A stretch of DNA of 64,000 bases from Candidatus Iainarchaeum sp. (GTDB taxonomy: Archaea > Iainarchaeota > Iainarchaeia > Iainarchaeales > DTGL01), in NCBI GenBank assembly GCA_026413945.1, contig JAOAJX010000003.1:62001-126000 (forward strand). Direction: 5' to 3'. Position numbers and translations under genes: made by a program. Under the pieces are notes generated by a model. That model worked only from the letters and a program-made list of their open reading frames with translations, did no database searches and was not told the DNA's origin. Within the stretch, counting starts at the first letter, position 1. Each line of letters starts with the position of its first letter. Below are positions 10,492 to 21,378 of the stretch, one piece after another.

Positions 10492-11732
10492 TACCTATAC
10501 CTTAATATTCCGCCAAGGCCACCAAATGTTTTCCAAAATTGCTCGCCTTCGTCAGTTTCAGTGCTTATTATTATTGTTTTTGTGCCCATTTTTTCAGCTT
10601 TTTTCATCAACAATTCAACGTAATCATTCTCTTCCAAAATTTCCATCTCATAGCCACATTTATCACACTTTAGACTAGGCGACTCCGACTCCTCAATTGT
10701 AACCATCTTTTGAAAGCCGCAATGAGTGCATTGCATTTTGTATGCTGTTTTATTTATCCTCTCGCTTATGAGAAGCTTTGCAACTTTTCCAGATTCGAGC
10801 GCATCAATAGTTTCCTTTTCACCATATACTGCAAGCCCTGTTTTTATTATGTTTGTCATGAATTCGCTGACTGCTTCCTTTTCTTTCACTACTGCTGCGT
10901 TTTTTAGAAGCTCCTTGCCCCTTTCAATAGCTTCCTTTATCCCATACTCGTCAGTATATGATGTACTAACAGTGCCAATAATTTTGCTCTTTAATCTATA
11001 ATCCAAAAAGTCCTTTTCGAGAAAAGTTTCTTTTGTAAAGCCGGGCCCAGCAACTATAATACCATTTAGCTTTTCAGCATAAGGCACTAAAGCGCTGTTT
11101 ACTGCTTCGCTCACTTTCTTGTAAAAGTTGTGTTCTGCCTCTTCACGCAGATGCTCAAATCGCTTTGCAGATTGGCCACCTGCGCGTTGCTTTCCTGCAA
11201 CATTGCTGTTGAAGTGCCCTATTATCTCATAAGATTTGCCCTTAAGTATTGCGATGGTTGCCTCATTCTTGTCTATGGTAATTATTCCGTAGATTTCGGT
11301 TGGTAAAACCATTTGCTTTAATGGCTCTAGGTTAAACTCCGAATCGCACCAATACATTTTCGTTTCTAGCTTTTTTATAGGGACTACCGTAAATAATCTT
11401 ATGTCCGATTTTCCTTCCTGCTTAGAGATGTTCCCGCAGAAAATAGCAAGCCCATTTTTTGGAATATCAAAGTCAATTTGCTTTATAAGGTTTATTATTC
11501 TCTTAAGAGCACTCTGCACATTTTTTCTCGTGCTCGGATCTTTAATATTTGAACTCTGACTTTTTTCATTTATAAGCTGTGACATTATTGCACTTCTATC
11601 GGCGCCATATGGGACGTAAAGAGAAATAAGCTCTGTACCACTGCCTTTTAAAGAACTCAGTTTTCTTAGCTTTTTGTTGAACAGGTTCAGCTCACTATCG
11701 CTTATTTCCTCTATAAAGTCCTTTTTCATCAT
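10491..11732 (-). CDS. prf1: Peptide chain release factor aRF-1
   Basis: GTELISLYVPYG; NIKDPSTRKNVQSAL; AGGQSAKRFEHLREEAEHNFYKKV (GGQ-type); archaeal RF1 family. Confidence 0.95.
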   Translation of the reverse strand: MMKKDFIEEISDSELNLFNKKLRKLSSLKGSGTELISLYVPYGADRSAIMSQLINEKSQSSNIKDPSTRKNVQSALKRIINLIKQIDFDIPKNGLAIFCGNISKQEGKSDIRLFTVVPIKKLETKMYWCDSEFNLEPLKQMVLPTEIYGIITIDKNEATIAILKGKSYEIIGHFNSNVAGKQRAGGQSAKRFEHLREEAEHNFYKKVSEAVNSALVPYAEKLNGIIVAGPGFTKETFLEKDFLDYRLKSKIIGTVSTSYTDEYGIKEAIERGKELLKNAAVVKEKEAVSEFMTNIIKTGLAVYGEKETIDALESGKVAKLLISERINKTAYKMQCTHCGFQKMVTIEESESPSLKCDKCGYEMEILEENDYVELLMKKAEKMGTKTIIISTETDEGEQFWKTFGGLGGILRYR

Positions 11733-11832
11733 CGCGCAACACACTCAATGACCAAATTAGCTAATAAGGCATATGCTTTAAATATAATTAAAACTACTAT
11801 AAATAAGAATAAAAACCTTAAGAGGTGCAAAA

Positions 11833-12618
11833 ATGTTCGATGAAAGCTTCTTCAAGATATTCAATGAGAGCCAAGCATCAGAAAAGCAACCCACAGAGAG
11901 TTCTGGTGATGTTGAAGAAATAGATTTTGATAGAAAGCCTGTTGTTCTTTCCGTGGGCGGCTCTCTTATAGCACAAGAGAAGCCAAACGCTTCTTTTATT
12001 GGCAAATTTTCCGAAAAAATAAAAGAGCTCTGGACTGAAGGCCACAGATTTGCGATAGTAGTTGGCGGCGGAGCTATATGCAGAAACTACATTGCCGCAG
12101 CAAAAGCTTTGGGAGCAAACAACTATTCTGCAGATGCTTTGGCAATAATGGTTACGCGAGTAAATGCAATGTTATTAATACAAGGCCTTGAAAAAGCATA
12201 TCCCCAAGTGCTTGAAAATGTGTTCGCTTCGAAGAAGGTTTTAAATGCAGGCATGATTCCTGTTTACGGTGGCCTTTTGCCAGGCATAACTACGGATTGT
12301 GTTGCAGCATTATTGGCAGAATTTCTTGGCGGAACTTTCATTAACCTCACAAATGTAGATGGAGTATATTCATCAGATCCGAGGGATAATCCAAGGGCGA
12401 AGTTTTACCCAGAAATTTCATATGAGCGCTTAATTTCTTTAATTTCTGTAGCAGAAAGCAAGCCCGGGCAAAATTTAGTGATGGATTTGCCGTCCTGCCT
12501 TATTCTGAAGCGCTCTAAAATACCTGCTATAATTCTAAATGGAAATGATTTAGATAATTTTGCTTCAGCAGTTCGCGGTCTCCCCTTTAAGGGGACAAAG
12601 GTTTGTGAAAAGGCCTAA
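11833..12618 (+). CDS. pyrH: Uridylate kinase (archaeal PyrH)
   Basis: VVLSVGGSLIAQ, VVGGGAICRNYI, TNVDGVYSSDPRDNPRAK; about 35 aa acidic N-terminal extension. Confidence 0.88.
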   Translation: MFDESFFKIFNESQASEKQPTESSGDVEEIDFDRKPVVLSVGGSLIAQEKPNASFIGKFSEKIKELWTEGHRFAIVVGGGAICRNYIAAAKALGANNYSADALAIMVTRVNAMLLIQGLEKAYPQVLENVFASKKVLNAGMIPVYGGLLPGITTDCVAALLAEFLGGTFINLTNVDGVYSSDPRDNPRAKFYPEISYERLISLISVAESKPGQNLVMDLPSCLILKRSKIPAIILNGNDLDNFASAVRGLPFKGTKVCEKA

Positions 12619-13574
12619 GCTTTTTTAAAGATCGTTTTTAGTTCCTCGAAAGTTATTGCGGGAGTTTTCCAGTGTGCTAAATCATCACTTATGCGTGGGC
12701 AAGCAATTATTACATAACAATCAAGCATAAAATCTAAAAGTGAAGTTTCAGATACAATTTCGGTTGCAATAAGAACTGCTTTTCTGCCATTTTTCTCAAG
12801 AATTCTCTTTGCCTCAAATGCTTCTCTTTCAAAAAACTGCCCTGGCTTTGTACTCATAACAACTCCAAAGTTTTTAGCATGATATGCCTTTAGCATTGCA
12901 AAATTCCTCTTGATGAGTTTTTTTTCAATATCCTTAAAACTTAGCAATGATATTTTCTTCGAAAGAGGATCTAAAATAATAACATTTTTACCTGTATTTT
13001 TTGAAATACCAATGGCATGGAAAAAACCATCTCCAACAAATAAAACATTTTCAGCATTGCATTCTGCAGCTTTTGTTTCACAACCCAAAACCATGCCTTT
13101 TTTTTCATGCCGGCCCTTTTTTAGCAATATGCTTATGCCAAGCCTTTTTGCTTCTTTTTTGAGCCATTTTAGAAGCAATAAATATTGTGCTGTCGCTGTT
13201 CCACAGACTTTCTTAATTCCACTCGAGGATAAATGCTCATAGAGAATTCTGAGCAACTCTTCTTTTTCAGCATGGTTAAACTCGTATCTAAGAGGAATAT
13301 AAACAATGCCCTTCATTTTAATCATTTTTTCATGACCTATATGGATTACTAAATCTGGTTTTATTGCACTTATTGTGCCAATTGGTATATCGCATGCTCC
13401 AAAGCAGGAATCAGCAGAGATTATGAAAGTAGTGTATAATCTATTCTCCAAATCTTGCAACAAATTATTTAGCTTCATCTTTACACCTGCTGGTGCCTGC
13501 ACAAGCACTTTCTTTGCACGATTCTTTTTTATTGCATTTTCAATTTTTTTTATATCAATGTAAAGCTCGACCAT
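12615..13574 (-). CDS. dph2: Diphthamide biosynthesis enzyme Dph2
   Basis: KVLVQAPAGVKMK, SADSCFGACDI, IIACPRISDDLAHWKTPAITFEEL; conserved Cys positions. Confidence 0.92.
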   Translation of the reverse strand: MVELYIDIKKIENAIKKNRAKKVLVQAPAGVKMKLNNLLQDLENRLYTTFIISADSCFGACDIPIGTISAIKPDLVIHIGHEKMIKMKGIVYIPLRYEFNHAEKEELLRILYEHLSSSGIKKVCGTATAQYLLLLKWLKKEAKRLGISILLKKGRHEKKGMVLGCETKAAECNAENVLFVGDGFFHAIGISKNTGKNVIILDPLSKKISLLSFKDIEKKLIKRNFAMLKAYHAKNFGVVMSTKPGQFFEREAFEAKRILEKNGRKAVLIATEIVSETSLLDFMLDCYVIIACPRISDDLAHWKTPAITFEELKTIFKKA

Positions 13575-13668
13575 AACAATCGCTATAGTTATTATTTATC
13601 GTGCGTTCGTATTTATACACTTGTGTTATACCAAGATTTAATATGTGAAAACCAAATCCACTTTTAGC

Positions 13669-16374
13669 TTAGTTTTCGTTTTTCATTAATTCGCTTATTT
13701 GCTTCGTGCTTTCAATTAGTAGCTTCTTTTCTTCGCTTATCACAACTGCCCTTATCTTTTCAACGCTATCAATATTAGCAGATACTGAGTCAATGCCATA
13801 TTTAATTAGTATTTTTACCATTTCTGGATTGCTTGCTGCTTGGCCACAGATTGATGTAGTTACGCCAGCTTTCTTGCATGCATCTATTACCATCTTGATC
13901 AGCTTAAGTACGCCGGGGTGCATCTCGTTGAAATATTTTTGTATACGCTCGTTGTTCCTGTCAAGACCAAGAGTTAACTGTGTGAGATCATTTGTGCCAA
14001 ATGATATAAAATCAATGCCTTCAGCAATGATGTCTTCTATTGTAAGTGCTGCTGATGGCACTTCAATCATAACACCGAACTCAAGTACTCCTTTCTCTCT
14101 TTTAAGGCCAACTTCCTCAGCAACCTTTTTTGCCTCACGTATCTGCTCTGCAGTGTGCACAAATGGAAGCATAACCCCTATGTTTGAATAGCCCTCATCG
14201 ATAAGTTGCTTTATTGCGATGAATTGTGCTTTAAGCAAATCTTTCTGGTCGAGGTCTCTCCTAATTCCATGCCACCCCAGCATTGGATTTTCTTCGTGTG
14301 GCTCATATTTGCCGCCTTCAAGATTCCTGAACTCATCTGTTCTTGCATCAAAAGTCCTGTACCAGACAGGTTTTCCTTTAAATTTAGAAACAACTTGCTC
14401 TATGCCATCATGGACTGCCTTTACAAGCTTGTCAAACTCATTTCTCCTCAAATACTCTGCAGGGTGAATACCTTGTGCAGTTATCATGTGCTCAGCTCTC
14501 AATAAACCAACCCCATCTGCACCAGTTTTAGCTGCTCTTTCAGCCGCTTCTGGAAGAGCAACATTGACTTTCACTGCTGGCGCAAGCTCCGAAAGAAGTT
14601 TTAATATCATTCGCTCCTCTTCTTCCAACTCCGATTTTTCCATTTCTTCCGCTTTTATGCCCCCAAATCTCTCAATAATCTCCTCTGCTTCTTCTTTGTG
14701 CTCTTTTATTTTACTTCTCTCACCAATGCTTCTCTGTATAGCTTCTTTTATCCTGCTTATTTTAACTTGCAGTGCACCCACTCTTTCCCTTTCTTCTTTT
14801 ACTTCATCTAAAACTTCCTGTTTTTCTTTTAACTGTTCTGCCATTCCTTTGAGGCCCGCCTTTGGCTTAGAATAAACATCCTCTTTCTGCAAGACTTTAT
14901 ACCTTTCGCTTTCTTCACTTTTGAGCTCAAGTTTTATTGCTTCTTCTATCTCATCTATTTCTTGAAGGCGTATTATCTTGTCTGTTGTTTTTTCTGGCAT
15001 TGCTAAATGTACTTCTCCTTCATAGACGAATCCTTTATAACCGTCAACTGTAACAACTACGTCATCTTTCAAGACCTTGGTTGCATTCTCTGTTCCTACC
15101 ACACAAGGTATGCCAAGCTCCCTGCTAACAATTGCCGCGTGGCAAGTTGTGCCTCCCTCATCTGTGACAATTGCCGCAGATTTTTTCATTATCGGAACCC
15201 AATCTGGATTGGTCATCTTAGTTACCAGAATTTGCCCCTCTTTTACTTTTGCTATTGCAGAGATATTTGGTACTACAGAAACTTTACCAGTTACAATTCC
15301 CGGGCTTGCAGCAAGGCCATCTAATAATATTTTATTCTCAAATTTCTCCACCTCAACTCTTCTTCGGAACTCACTTTCAATCTTATCTTTGAGTGATAGC
15401 GTTGTTATTGCTCTGCTCTGCAATATTTTTACCTCATTTCCTTCTATGGCCCACTCAATATCTTGTGGTGCCTTATAATGAGCTTCAATCTGTCTTCCAA
15501 TTTTTGCTATTTCTATTATTTTATCATCACCAATCTTTTGCTTTGCACCCTTATTTTGGAGTAGCTTAACTTTTCTTGTTTTCTCCCCCTCTTTTTTTAA
15601 CATCCACTTTTGGTAGCTTATTTTTTTGTCAATTATCTTTAATGTGTTTTTGTCTACTACATACGTGTCTGGAGTTATGCTTCCCGAAACAATAGCTTCA
15701 CCGAGGCCAAAACAGGCCTCTATTATTATTTTGCTCGTATCCCCTGTTGGATCTGCTGTAAACATTACACCGCTTTTTTCAGAATCAACCATGCTTTGCA
15801 CTACGACAGCTATTCCAACCTTTTCTGTAGCAAAGTTCTTTTTCTTTCTGTAGAATACTGCTCTTGCAGTAAACAATGATGCCCAGCAGTTCTTTACTGC
15901 TGTAAGCAATTCTTGGCAGCCATGAACATTAAGATAAGTTTCCTGTTGTCCCGCAAAGCTTGCTTCTGGCAAATCTTCAGCAGTAGCAGAACTTCTTACA
16001 GCAACAAAAGCCTGTTCGCTTGAGGTTAACCAGGCAATGCGGTGCTTCCCAAGCTTGTTGTATTCGCAAAGTATTTCTCTTTTGAGACCTTCACTCATAG
16101 GCGTCTTTTTTATAAGTGTGCGGATTTCAGCCGTTGTTCTCTTCAGTTTTTCTGTATCATCAACGTTTAGATTTTCAATTTTATCAATAATGGTTTTCTT
16201 AATACCGGTTTCTTCTATAAAGTTGAAATAAGCATTTGAGGTAATTATGAATCCGCACGGTACCGGGAAATTTGCACTAGCAAGTTCACCGAGATTGGCA
16301 CCTTTGCCACCTACGAGAGGTATATCTTTAGCGCTTACCTCATGAAACCAAACTATGTTGCGCACAAATGTCAC
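13669..16374 (-). CDS. ppsA: Phosphoenolpyruvate synthase
   Basis: PLVGGKGANLGELA; GGTTCHAAIVSRELGIPCVVGT phospho-His motif; GADGVGLLRAEHM; FGTNDLTQLTLGLDRNN. Confidence 0.95.
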   Translation of the reverse strand: MTFVRNIVWFHEVSAKDIPLVGGKGANLGELASANFPVPCGFIITSNAYFNFIEETGIKKTIIDKIENLNVDDTEKLKRTTAEIRTLIKKTPMSEGLKREILCEYNKLGKHRIAWLTSSEQAFVAVRSSATAEDLPEASFAGQQETYLNVHGCQELLTAVKNCWASLFTARAVFYRKKKNFATEKVGIAVVVQSMVDSEKSGVMFTADPTGDTSKIIIEACFGLGEAIVSGSITPDTYVVDKNTLKIIDKKISYQKWMLKKEGEKTRKVKLLQNKGAKQKIGDDKIIEIAKIGRQIEAHYKAPQDIEWAIEGNEVKILQSRAITTLSLKDKIESEFRRRVEVEKFENKILLDGLAASPGIVTGKVSVVPNISAIAKVKEGQILVTKMTNPDWVPIMKKSAAIVTDEGGTTCHAAIVSRELGIPCVVGTENATKVLKDDVVVTVDGYKGFVYEGEVHLAMPEKTTDKIIRLQEIDEIEEAIKLELKSEESERYKVLQKEDVYSKPKAGLKGMAEQLKEKQEVLDEVKEERERVGALQVKISRIKEAIQRSIGERSKIKEHKEEAEEIIERFGGIKAEEMEKSELEEEERMILKLLSELAPAVKVNVALPEAAERAAKTGADGVGLLRAEHMITAQGIHPAEYLRRNEFDKLVKAVHDGIEQVVSKFKGKPVWYRTFDARTDEFRNLEGGKYEPHEENPMLGWHGIRRDLDQKDLLKAQFIAIKQLIDEGYSNIGVMLPFVHTAEQIREAKKVAEEVGLKREKGVLEFGVMIEVPSAALTIEDIIAEGIDFISFGTNDLTQLTLGLDRNNERIQKYFNEMHPGVLKLIKMVIDACKKAGVTTSICGQAASNPEMVKILIKYGIDSVSANIDSVEKIRAVVISEEKKLLIESTKQISELMKNEN

Positions 16375-16405
16375 CTCAATAAATAAAGCATTTTTATTTA
16401 TTAAA

Positions 16406-19400
16406 TTAACGCTTTTTTGGTTTTAAAGGAATATTGCCTTTGGCCATTGATCTTATTTTTGTAAGTCTTAAAATCGCTTCGCTGTATTTTTCCTTAAATT
16501 CTGCTTTACTTATGTGCTTTTTCATATAAGCTATCTTAAGCCTTTTTATCAAAGATCGCAAGCTTTCTTCTTCGGTTTTTAGATTTTTCATTAGATCTCT
16601 CCTCTCCAAAGTTTTGGATAATATTCTAAATCCCATATAAGCAAAAACTGAAAAAGAGACAATTAAGACTAACAGCCAATTAATATTCTCGTCTTGTTTG
16701 ATCAGTACTACCATTTCCTGTTGATAGGCATATGGCTCTTCAAGCATAAGCTTCAAATAGTGTTCTCCGAAACCCAATGGCTCTTCAAGATTTGCAACAT
16801 AAAAGCCACCCGACTTTTTAAATACTACTGCCGAGTTCTTGCCATCAATATTGATTTTTCCATAAATCTCTTCTTCCGTAGGCGTACTATCATCGCTCTT
16901 CAATATAAAGAGCTTTATACTGTTAGTTGGGCCAAGGGAAATGTTGATACCTTGCTTTGGCTCTATCACGGTTACAGTAAAATTTACTAAATAAATAGAA
17001 AAATTTTCTAATGCAACCCAACTCTTATTTTTGTCAAACGCTACTGCCTTTGCTTCACACCCAAGTTTATTACTTTTAAGATCATTTGGTACTTGTATCT
17101 TTAGCAGATGTACATCTTCTTCAGCTTTATAAATTGCCTTTCCGCCATCGCCATTATCACATAAAAACTCAACATTGCCTTTAAGCCCTATTGTAGAGGT
17201 TATTTTTCCTTTGATTGTCAAAAACTGTCCTTTTACAGCACCTATATTGTAATCTGATAGTTCTAAATCAAAATTAGGATTATCTTTTGAAATAGGTATT
17301 CTAAGCTCTTCAGAAAAATAGTTTCCATATATATCCTCACCTTGAACATAAAGCACAAGACCTTGCTTGAGATTTTCCTCTGATATGCGATGGTCTAAAA
17401 CCATTCTATAATCATATGGGTTGCTTTTGCTGCTGACAGATGCAACTCTTTTCTTTGAATTACTACATTTAAGATAAGCTTCAATATATGCCATTTGCAC
17501 AGGTTGGTTTATCTGTGGCACCATCACTCTTATTATTGCATCTTTGATTTCTGAGTTTATGGGATAATTTTTTTCAGCAAAAGGATTATGGTATAATATA
17601 AGTTTCATTGGCTCAAAACTTAAAGGCAAACTACTATTTAATTCAATTTTTCCTGAACTTGAGCTTACCTTTGCAGATATTTTTAAGATTGTGCTATTTT
17701 TTGTTTTATAGTTTGGCAGGTAAGTAATCACCAATTCATTACCGTCAAACTTTGTATTCGTACTCAAACCATCAATAGTAGCGTAAATATTTGTTATTTG
17801 TGATGGTTCTATTGTTTTATTGCCCGCATCCATGAAAGTAACTCTTGCTTCTACCAATTCTGTTTTTTTTAAAGTTTCGCCCCATGTGGGTTTTATCAAC
17901 CTAACTCTTATTGCTGAGCGCTTTATCGTCACTTTTTTTTCTGCATAACCCAAATCTTCATCGTCGCTTCCAATAACGGAAACTTTTACCGTGTATTCCT
18001 TTTCATAATTCTCAAAGTTGGCTGGCAAATAATAAACATATTCTTTTTTATTTTTTTTATCAGTAATTATCCTACCATCGCCAAAATCCCATTTATATTT
18101 TAGCTCTGGATAAGCTGCGCTTACAACAAGCTCAAAAGTAATTACCTCGCCTTCATATGCAGTAGTCGGTTCTGCCTTAAAGCCAACTATACTTATTCTT
18201 TTCCTGTTTTGTTCTTGAGGCATGGTGAAAAAAGTTCCTCTGTAGTTTTTCAATTCTACATCAGTGAAACACTTTATCTCATACACGTAAATTGTATCGC
18301 TATAAAGTTCGGAAAAACTTTGCGTGTGTTCTTTGCTGTTAAGCGTAAAACTATCATACCAGGAAAATATGTCTTCAGTTTTCGCTATACCTATCCGACA
18401 TCTTGATTCAATACTAGTTTTCCATGTTATTTTTGCCTCGTTTGCTGATGTTTGCACTGAAACATCGCTTATTGAAAGTGTCCTAACGGTGGGTGTTGGA
18501 ATTGGTGAGTTTGAAGGTGTTTGAGTTTGCACTGGCGTTGGTGATGGGCTTGGTGAGGGCGATGGCTCAACCGATGATGAAAAATCCTCAACACAAAATT
18601 CAGCGCTTTTCTCCGTCTCCAAATTTCCTGCCTTGTCGGAAGATCTATAGTTTATTCTGTGACATCCAGCATCTGTAATATTAAATTCAGTTCCAGTTGA
18701 CCAATTGCTTCCATCAACACGATAATTTGTATCTTCGCACCCAGATACCAATTCGATTTCAGCAATATTTAAGCCTAGGCCATATGGTGAGGTATCTTTG
18801 CACACAAGGGAAATTTTTGGATTCTTTATTACACTTATATTATCAATCCTGAACTTGCCTATCGACTTTACATATGCATCGAACTTCACCTTAAAATTCA
18901 TAGTTCTGTATTCTTTAGGAATATCGATTTTAAATACTTCGCCCATCAAGTCAAGCTCGCTGCTAACTTTCTTAAAAAGTTGACAGTTGGTGTCAGAGCC
19001 GCTACAAAAATAAAGATATAAATAATCTTCAGCCCCCCAATTCTCTTTCATTGCCCAAAACTCAATTATCGCGCTTTCAGCACCGGCCAAATTTATGCTT
19101 TTTGAGATAAGATGCCCCTTTCTTTGTTCTGTTGCAGTTGCAATGCCTGTACGGTAACTTGTCTGGACTATGGTCCAATTGGTTTTTTCCCATCGCAACT
19201 CATCAAAAGTGTTTTTGTCAAAAGTATCCTTAAAAACAACTGATGCTTTCGACATTATCGCATCTGTTGGAGGTGCTACACCATCAACTTTTATGTACGC
19301 TACACTTGGCTTTTCAAAGTTACCTGCAAAATCCTTTGATGCATATGCTATTAGCGTAGGCTCATTTAAAGTCACAGTTATACTCGATTTTCCGGAGGAT

Positions 19401-20074
19401 TGTATTAATTGCTTTAACCTTTCTATGTTGTCCTTGTTTTTCCAAATATCTGTAAATGCTTGTGCTTCAGAAACACCGGCTTTTTTATAATAAATTGAGC
19501 TGCACCCTACACCTACATCTGAGCATTGAAGGGTTACATCAGATTGGCCTTTAAGCCAGGTTTTTATATCCGGCGAAAAACTCGTCTTTGGCAACTTTTT
19601 GTCTCTCTCAAGACAGTATTTCATATTGAGATCATATTCCTCATAATCATTAGCATCACAAAGATCTGGCCTGCTGCACGCCCACCTATAACATAACAAT
19701 TTGACCCTTATAATTGCATTTTCAGATGCAAAATCAGTGCTCAAGTTAAAAGTTGCCTCTATTTTTCCATCGCATTTTCTATCATCACATCCAGGCAATT
19801 TTTTTATCGTTTTGTGCATTTCCTTTAAGCTACCTTGGTCTATAGAAACCAGGCACCTTGGTTCGTAACTACTAAGATTATCTTTTGGGATATTTTCCAA
19901 CACTACTTCAACGTTTGCATAAAAAGTCATATCAATTTTGCCTGTGTTATAAACATTGCAATTTTTATCAATACTTTTTATCTCTAGTCTTGCAGATGGT
20001 TGATAATTCCCTTCAACATAGCAAAGAGCACTAATAAGCAAAATTTGGACTAAGCAAGCCAGATTTCTTTTCAT
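16406..20074 (-). CDS. Large cell-surface protein with PKD-like domain, S/P/T stalk and C-terminal TM
   Basis: About 1222 aa from ATG at 20074 (signal peptide MKRNLACLVQILLISALCYVEG); PKD-like YKWDFGDGRIITDKKNKKEYVY; SPSPSPSPTPVQTQTPSNSPIPTPT stalk; C-terminal TM and basic tail. Longer ORF start at 20269 reads through a tRNA and is rejected. Confidence 0.75.
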   Translation of the reverse strand: MKRNLACLVQILLISALCYVEGNYQPSARLEIKSIDKNCNVYNTGKIDMTFYANVEVVLENIPKDNLSSYEPRCLVSIDQGSLKEMHKTIKKLPGCDDRKCDGKIEATFNLSTDFASENAIIRVKLLCYRWACSRPDLCDANDYEEYDLNMKYCLERDKKLPKTSFSPDIKTWLKGQSDVTLQCSDVGVGCSSIYYKKAGVSEAQAFTDIWKNKDNIERLKQLIQSSGKSSITVTLNEPTLIAYASKDFAGNFEKPSVAYIKVDGVAPPTDAIMSKASVVFKDTFDKNTFDELRWEKTNWTIVQTSYRTGIATATEQRKGHLISKSINLAGAESAIIEFWAMKENWGAEDYLYLYFCSGSDTNCQLFKKVSSELDLMGEVFKIDIPKEYRTMNFKVKFDAYVKSIGKFRIDNISVIKNPKISLVCKDTSPYGLGLNIAEIELVSGCEDTNYRVDGSNWSTGTEFNITDAGCHRINYRSSDKAGNLETEKSAEFCVEDFSSSVEPSPSPSPSPTPVQTQTPSNSPIPTPTVRTLSISDVSVQTSANEAKITWKTSIESRCRIGIAKTEDIFSWYDSFTLNSKEHTQSFSELYSDTIYVYEIKCFTDVELKNYRGTFFTMPQEQNRKRISIVGFKAEPTTAYEGEVITFELVVSAAYPELKYKWDFGDGRIITDKKNKKEYVYYLPANFENYEKEYTVKVSVIGSDDEDLGYAEKKVTIKRSAIRVRLIKPTWGETLKKTELVEARVTFMDAGNKTIEPSQITNIYATIDGLSTNTKFDGNELVITYLPNYKTKNSTILKISAKVSSSSGKIELNSSLPLSFEPMKLILYHNPFAEKNYPINSEIKDAIIRVMVPQINQPVQMAYIEAYLKCSNSKKRVASVSSKSNPYDYRMVLDHRISEENLKQGLVLYVQGEDIYGNYFSEELRIPISKDNPNFDLELSDYNIGAVKGQFLTIKGKITSTIGLKGNVEFLCDNGDGGKAIYKAEEDVHLLKIQVPNDLKSNKLGCEAKAVAFDKNKSWVALENFSIYLVNFTVTVIEPKQGINISLGPTNSIKLFILKSDDSTPTEEEIYGKINIDGKNSAVVFKKSGGFYVANLEEPLGFGEHYLKLMLEEPYAYQQEMVVLIKQDENINWLLVLIVSFSVFAYMGFRILSKTLERRDLMKNLKTEEESLRSLIKRLKIAYMKKHISKAEFKEKYSEAILRLTKIRSMAKGNIPLKPKKR

Positions 20075-20143
20075 GAAAATAATACCATTTGCATAAATAA
20101 AAATGTTTCTAATGTGATTCAAAATATAACTAAAAAAAGTGAG

Positions 20144-20216
20144 TGCCCCAGCCGGGATTCGAACCCGGGCTACTGGCTTGAAAGGCCAGGGTGCTTGACC
20201 GCTACACCACCGGGGC
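20144..20216 (-). tRNA. tRNA-Glu (anticodon TTC)
   Basis: Acceptor GCCCCGG/CTGGGGC, anticodon arm CTGGC-CTTTCAA-GCCAG, T arm CCCGGGTTCGAATCCCGG. Confidence 0.93.
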
Positions 20217-20309
20217 AATGCTACATTAGAATTAATGCCGATAAAATGTTTTTTAAATGTAACCCACAATAAGCATATAATCTAGCTTATATTGCTTATA
20301 GGTGTTCTT

Positions 20310-20477
20310 ATGCCACTAACTCCTGAAGCACTTAAGAGGCGATTTGAAAATGTTTGGGTTTGTATGAGCTGCAATGCTAAGAACCGTGCATCCCCCGGGA
20401 AAAAGCCGCAAAAGTGCAGGAAATGCGGCAGCAAGCGCCTAAGGCCTAAGAAAAAGCTAAAGAAGATAGCAAAATAG
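20310..20477 (+). CDS. rpl40e: Ribosomal protein L40e
   Basis: MPLTPEALKRRFENVWVCMSCNAKNRASPGKKPQKCRKCGSKRLRPKKK zinc ribbon. Confidence 0.93.
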   Translation: MPLTPEALKRRFENVWVCMSCNAKNRASPGKKPQKCRKCGSKRLRPKKKLKKIAK

Positions 20478-20532
20478 CAACATAGTTTTTTATCAAAAAA
20501 ATATTTAAATAACTTCTAAGCGCAATACTTAT

Positions 20533-21378
20533 ATGGTTAGGCATTATATTGAGATCATAAGGCCTTCTGACTGCCTTATGGCATCTTTTGCTGTTCTAAT
20601 TGGCTTTCTTGTTGCTTCAGGTGGCTTTGTCGTCCACGATTTTTTAATGTTCTTAAAGCTATTCTTCGGCATGATTGCAGTTTTTTTATTTGCAGCAGCA
20701 GGAATAGTGATAAATGACTACTTTGATTATCACATAGATAAGATAAACGCTCCACATAGGCCTTTACCTTCCGGCAAAATAAAGCGCGGCCATTCTTTGA
20801 ACTATTCTTATCTTCTGTTCTCTTTAGGCATATTTTTCGCATTTCTAGTTTCATATCTTTCGCCAGGTAACCCGTGGTGTCTCTTTTTAGCACTTATAAA
20901 TACAGCACTTGAAATTTACTATGCGAGGAACTTCAAAAGGATGCTATTAATTGGCAATTTTGTAGATTCTTGGTTTGTTGCCTCGAGCTTTCTTTTTGGC
21001 GCATTAATTTTCGGTTATGAAAATTTGCAAGCAGTATCAATCCTTGCGCTCATTTCATTTTTTGCAAATGCTGGTAGAGAAGTCTTTGGTGATATTGAGG
21101 ATATTGCCGGAGATAAAAAGCTTGGGCTTAAAACATTACCAATAATTTACGGGGAAAAAATAGCAAAAAAAATTGGCTCTGCACTAATACTATTGGCTGT
21201 GATAATGAGCCCATTGCCTTGGTTTTTTGGTCTTTTGAAAATGCCCTATCTTTTCGCAGTTCTTTTAGCAGATGCAATCTTTTTAGCATCCTTGTCAGTT
21301 GATCCAAGAAAGAATCAGCTACTTACAAAGATAGCCATGGTTGTGGCACTATTTGCGTTCGTTGTTGGAGTGATCTGA
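20533..21378 (+). CDS. UbiA family prenyltransferase, probable digeranylgeranylglyceryl phosphate synthase
   Basis: NDYFDYHIDKINAPHRPLPSGKI and REVFGDIEDIAGDKKLGLKTLPI Asp-rich motifs; multi-TM. Confidence 0.88.
   Translation: MVRHYIEIIRPSDCLMASFAVLIGFLVASGGFVVHDFLMFLKLFFGMIAVFLFAAAGIVINDYFDYHIDKINAPHRPLPSGKIKRGHSLNYSYLLFSLGIFFAFLVSYLSPGNPWCLFLALINTALEIYYARNFKRMLLIGNFVDSWFVASSFLFGALIFGYENLQAVSILALISFFANAGREVFGDIEDIAGDKKLGLKTLPIIYGEKIAKKIGSALILLAVIMSPLPWFFGLLKMPYLFAVLLADAIFLASLSVDPRKNQLLTKIAMVVALFAFVVGVI

Noticed and set aside
14486-14875. 129-aa plus-strand ORF and other ORFs opposite ppsA
   Set aside because: Antisense shadow ORFs of a highly conserved gene; Ser/Leu/Phe-rich compositional artefacts
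20075-20269. N-terminal extension of the ORF 16406-20269
   Set aside because: The extension translates tRNA-Glu (20144-20216) on the same strand; a signal peptide begins at ATG 20074
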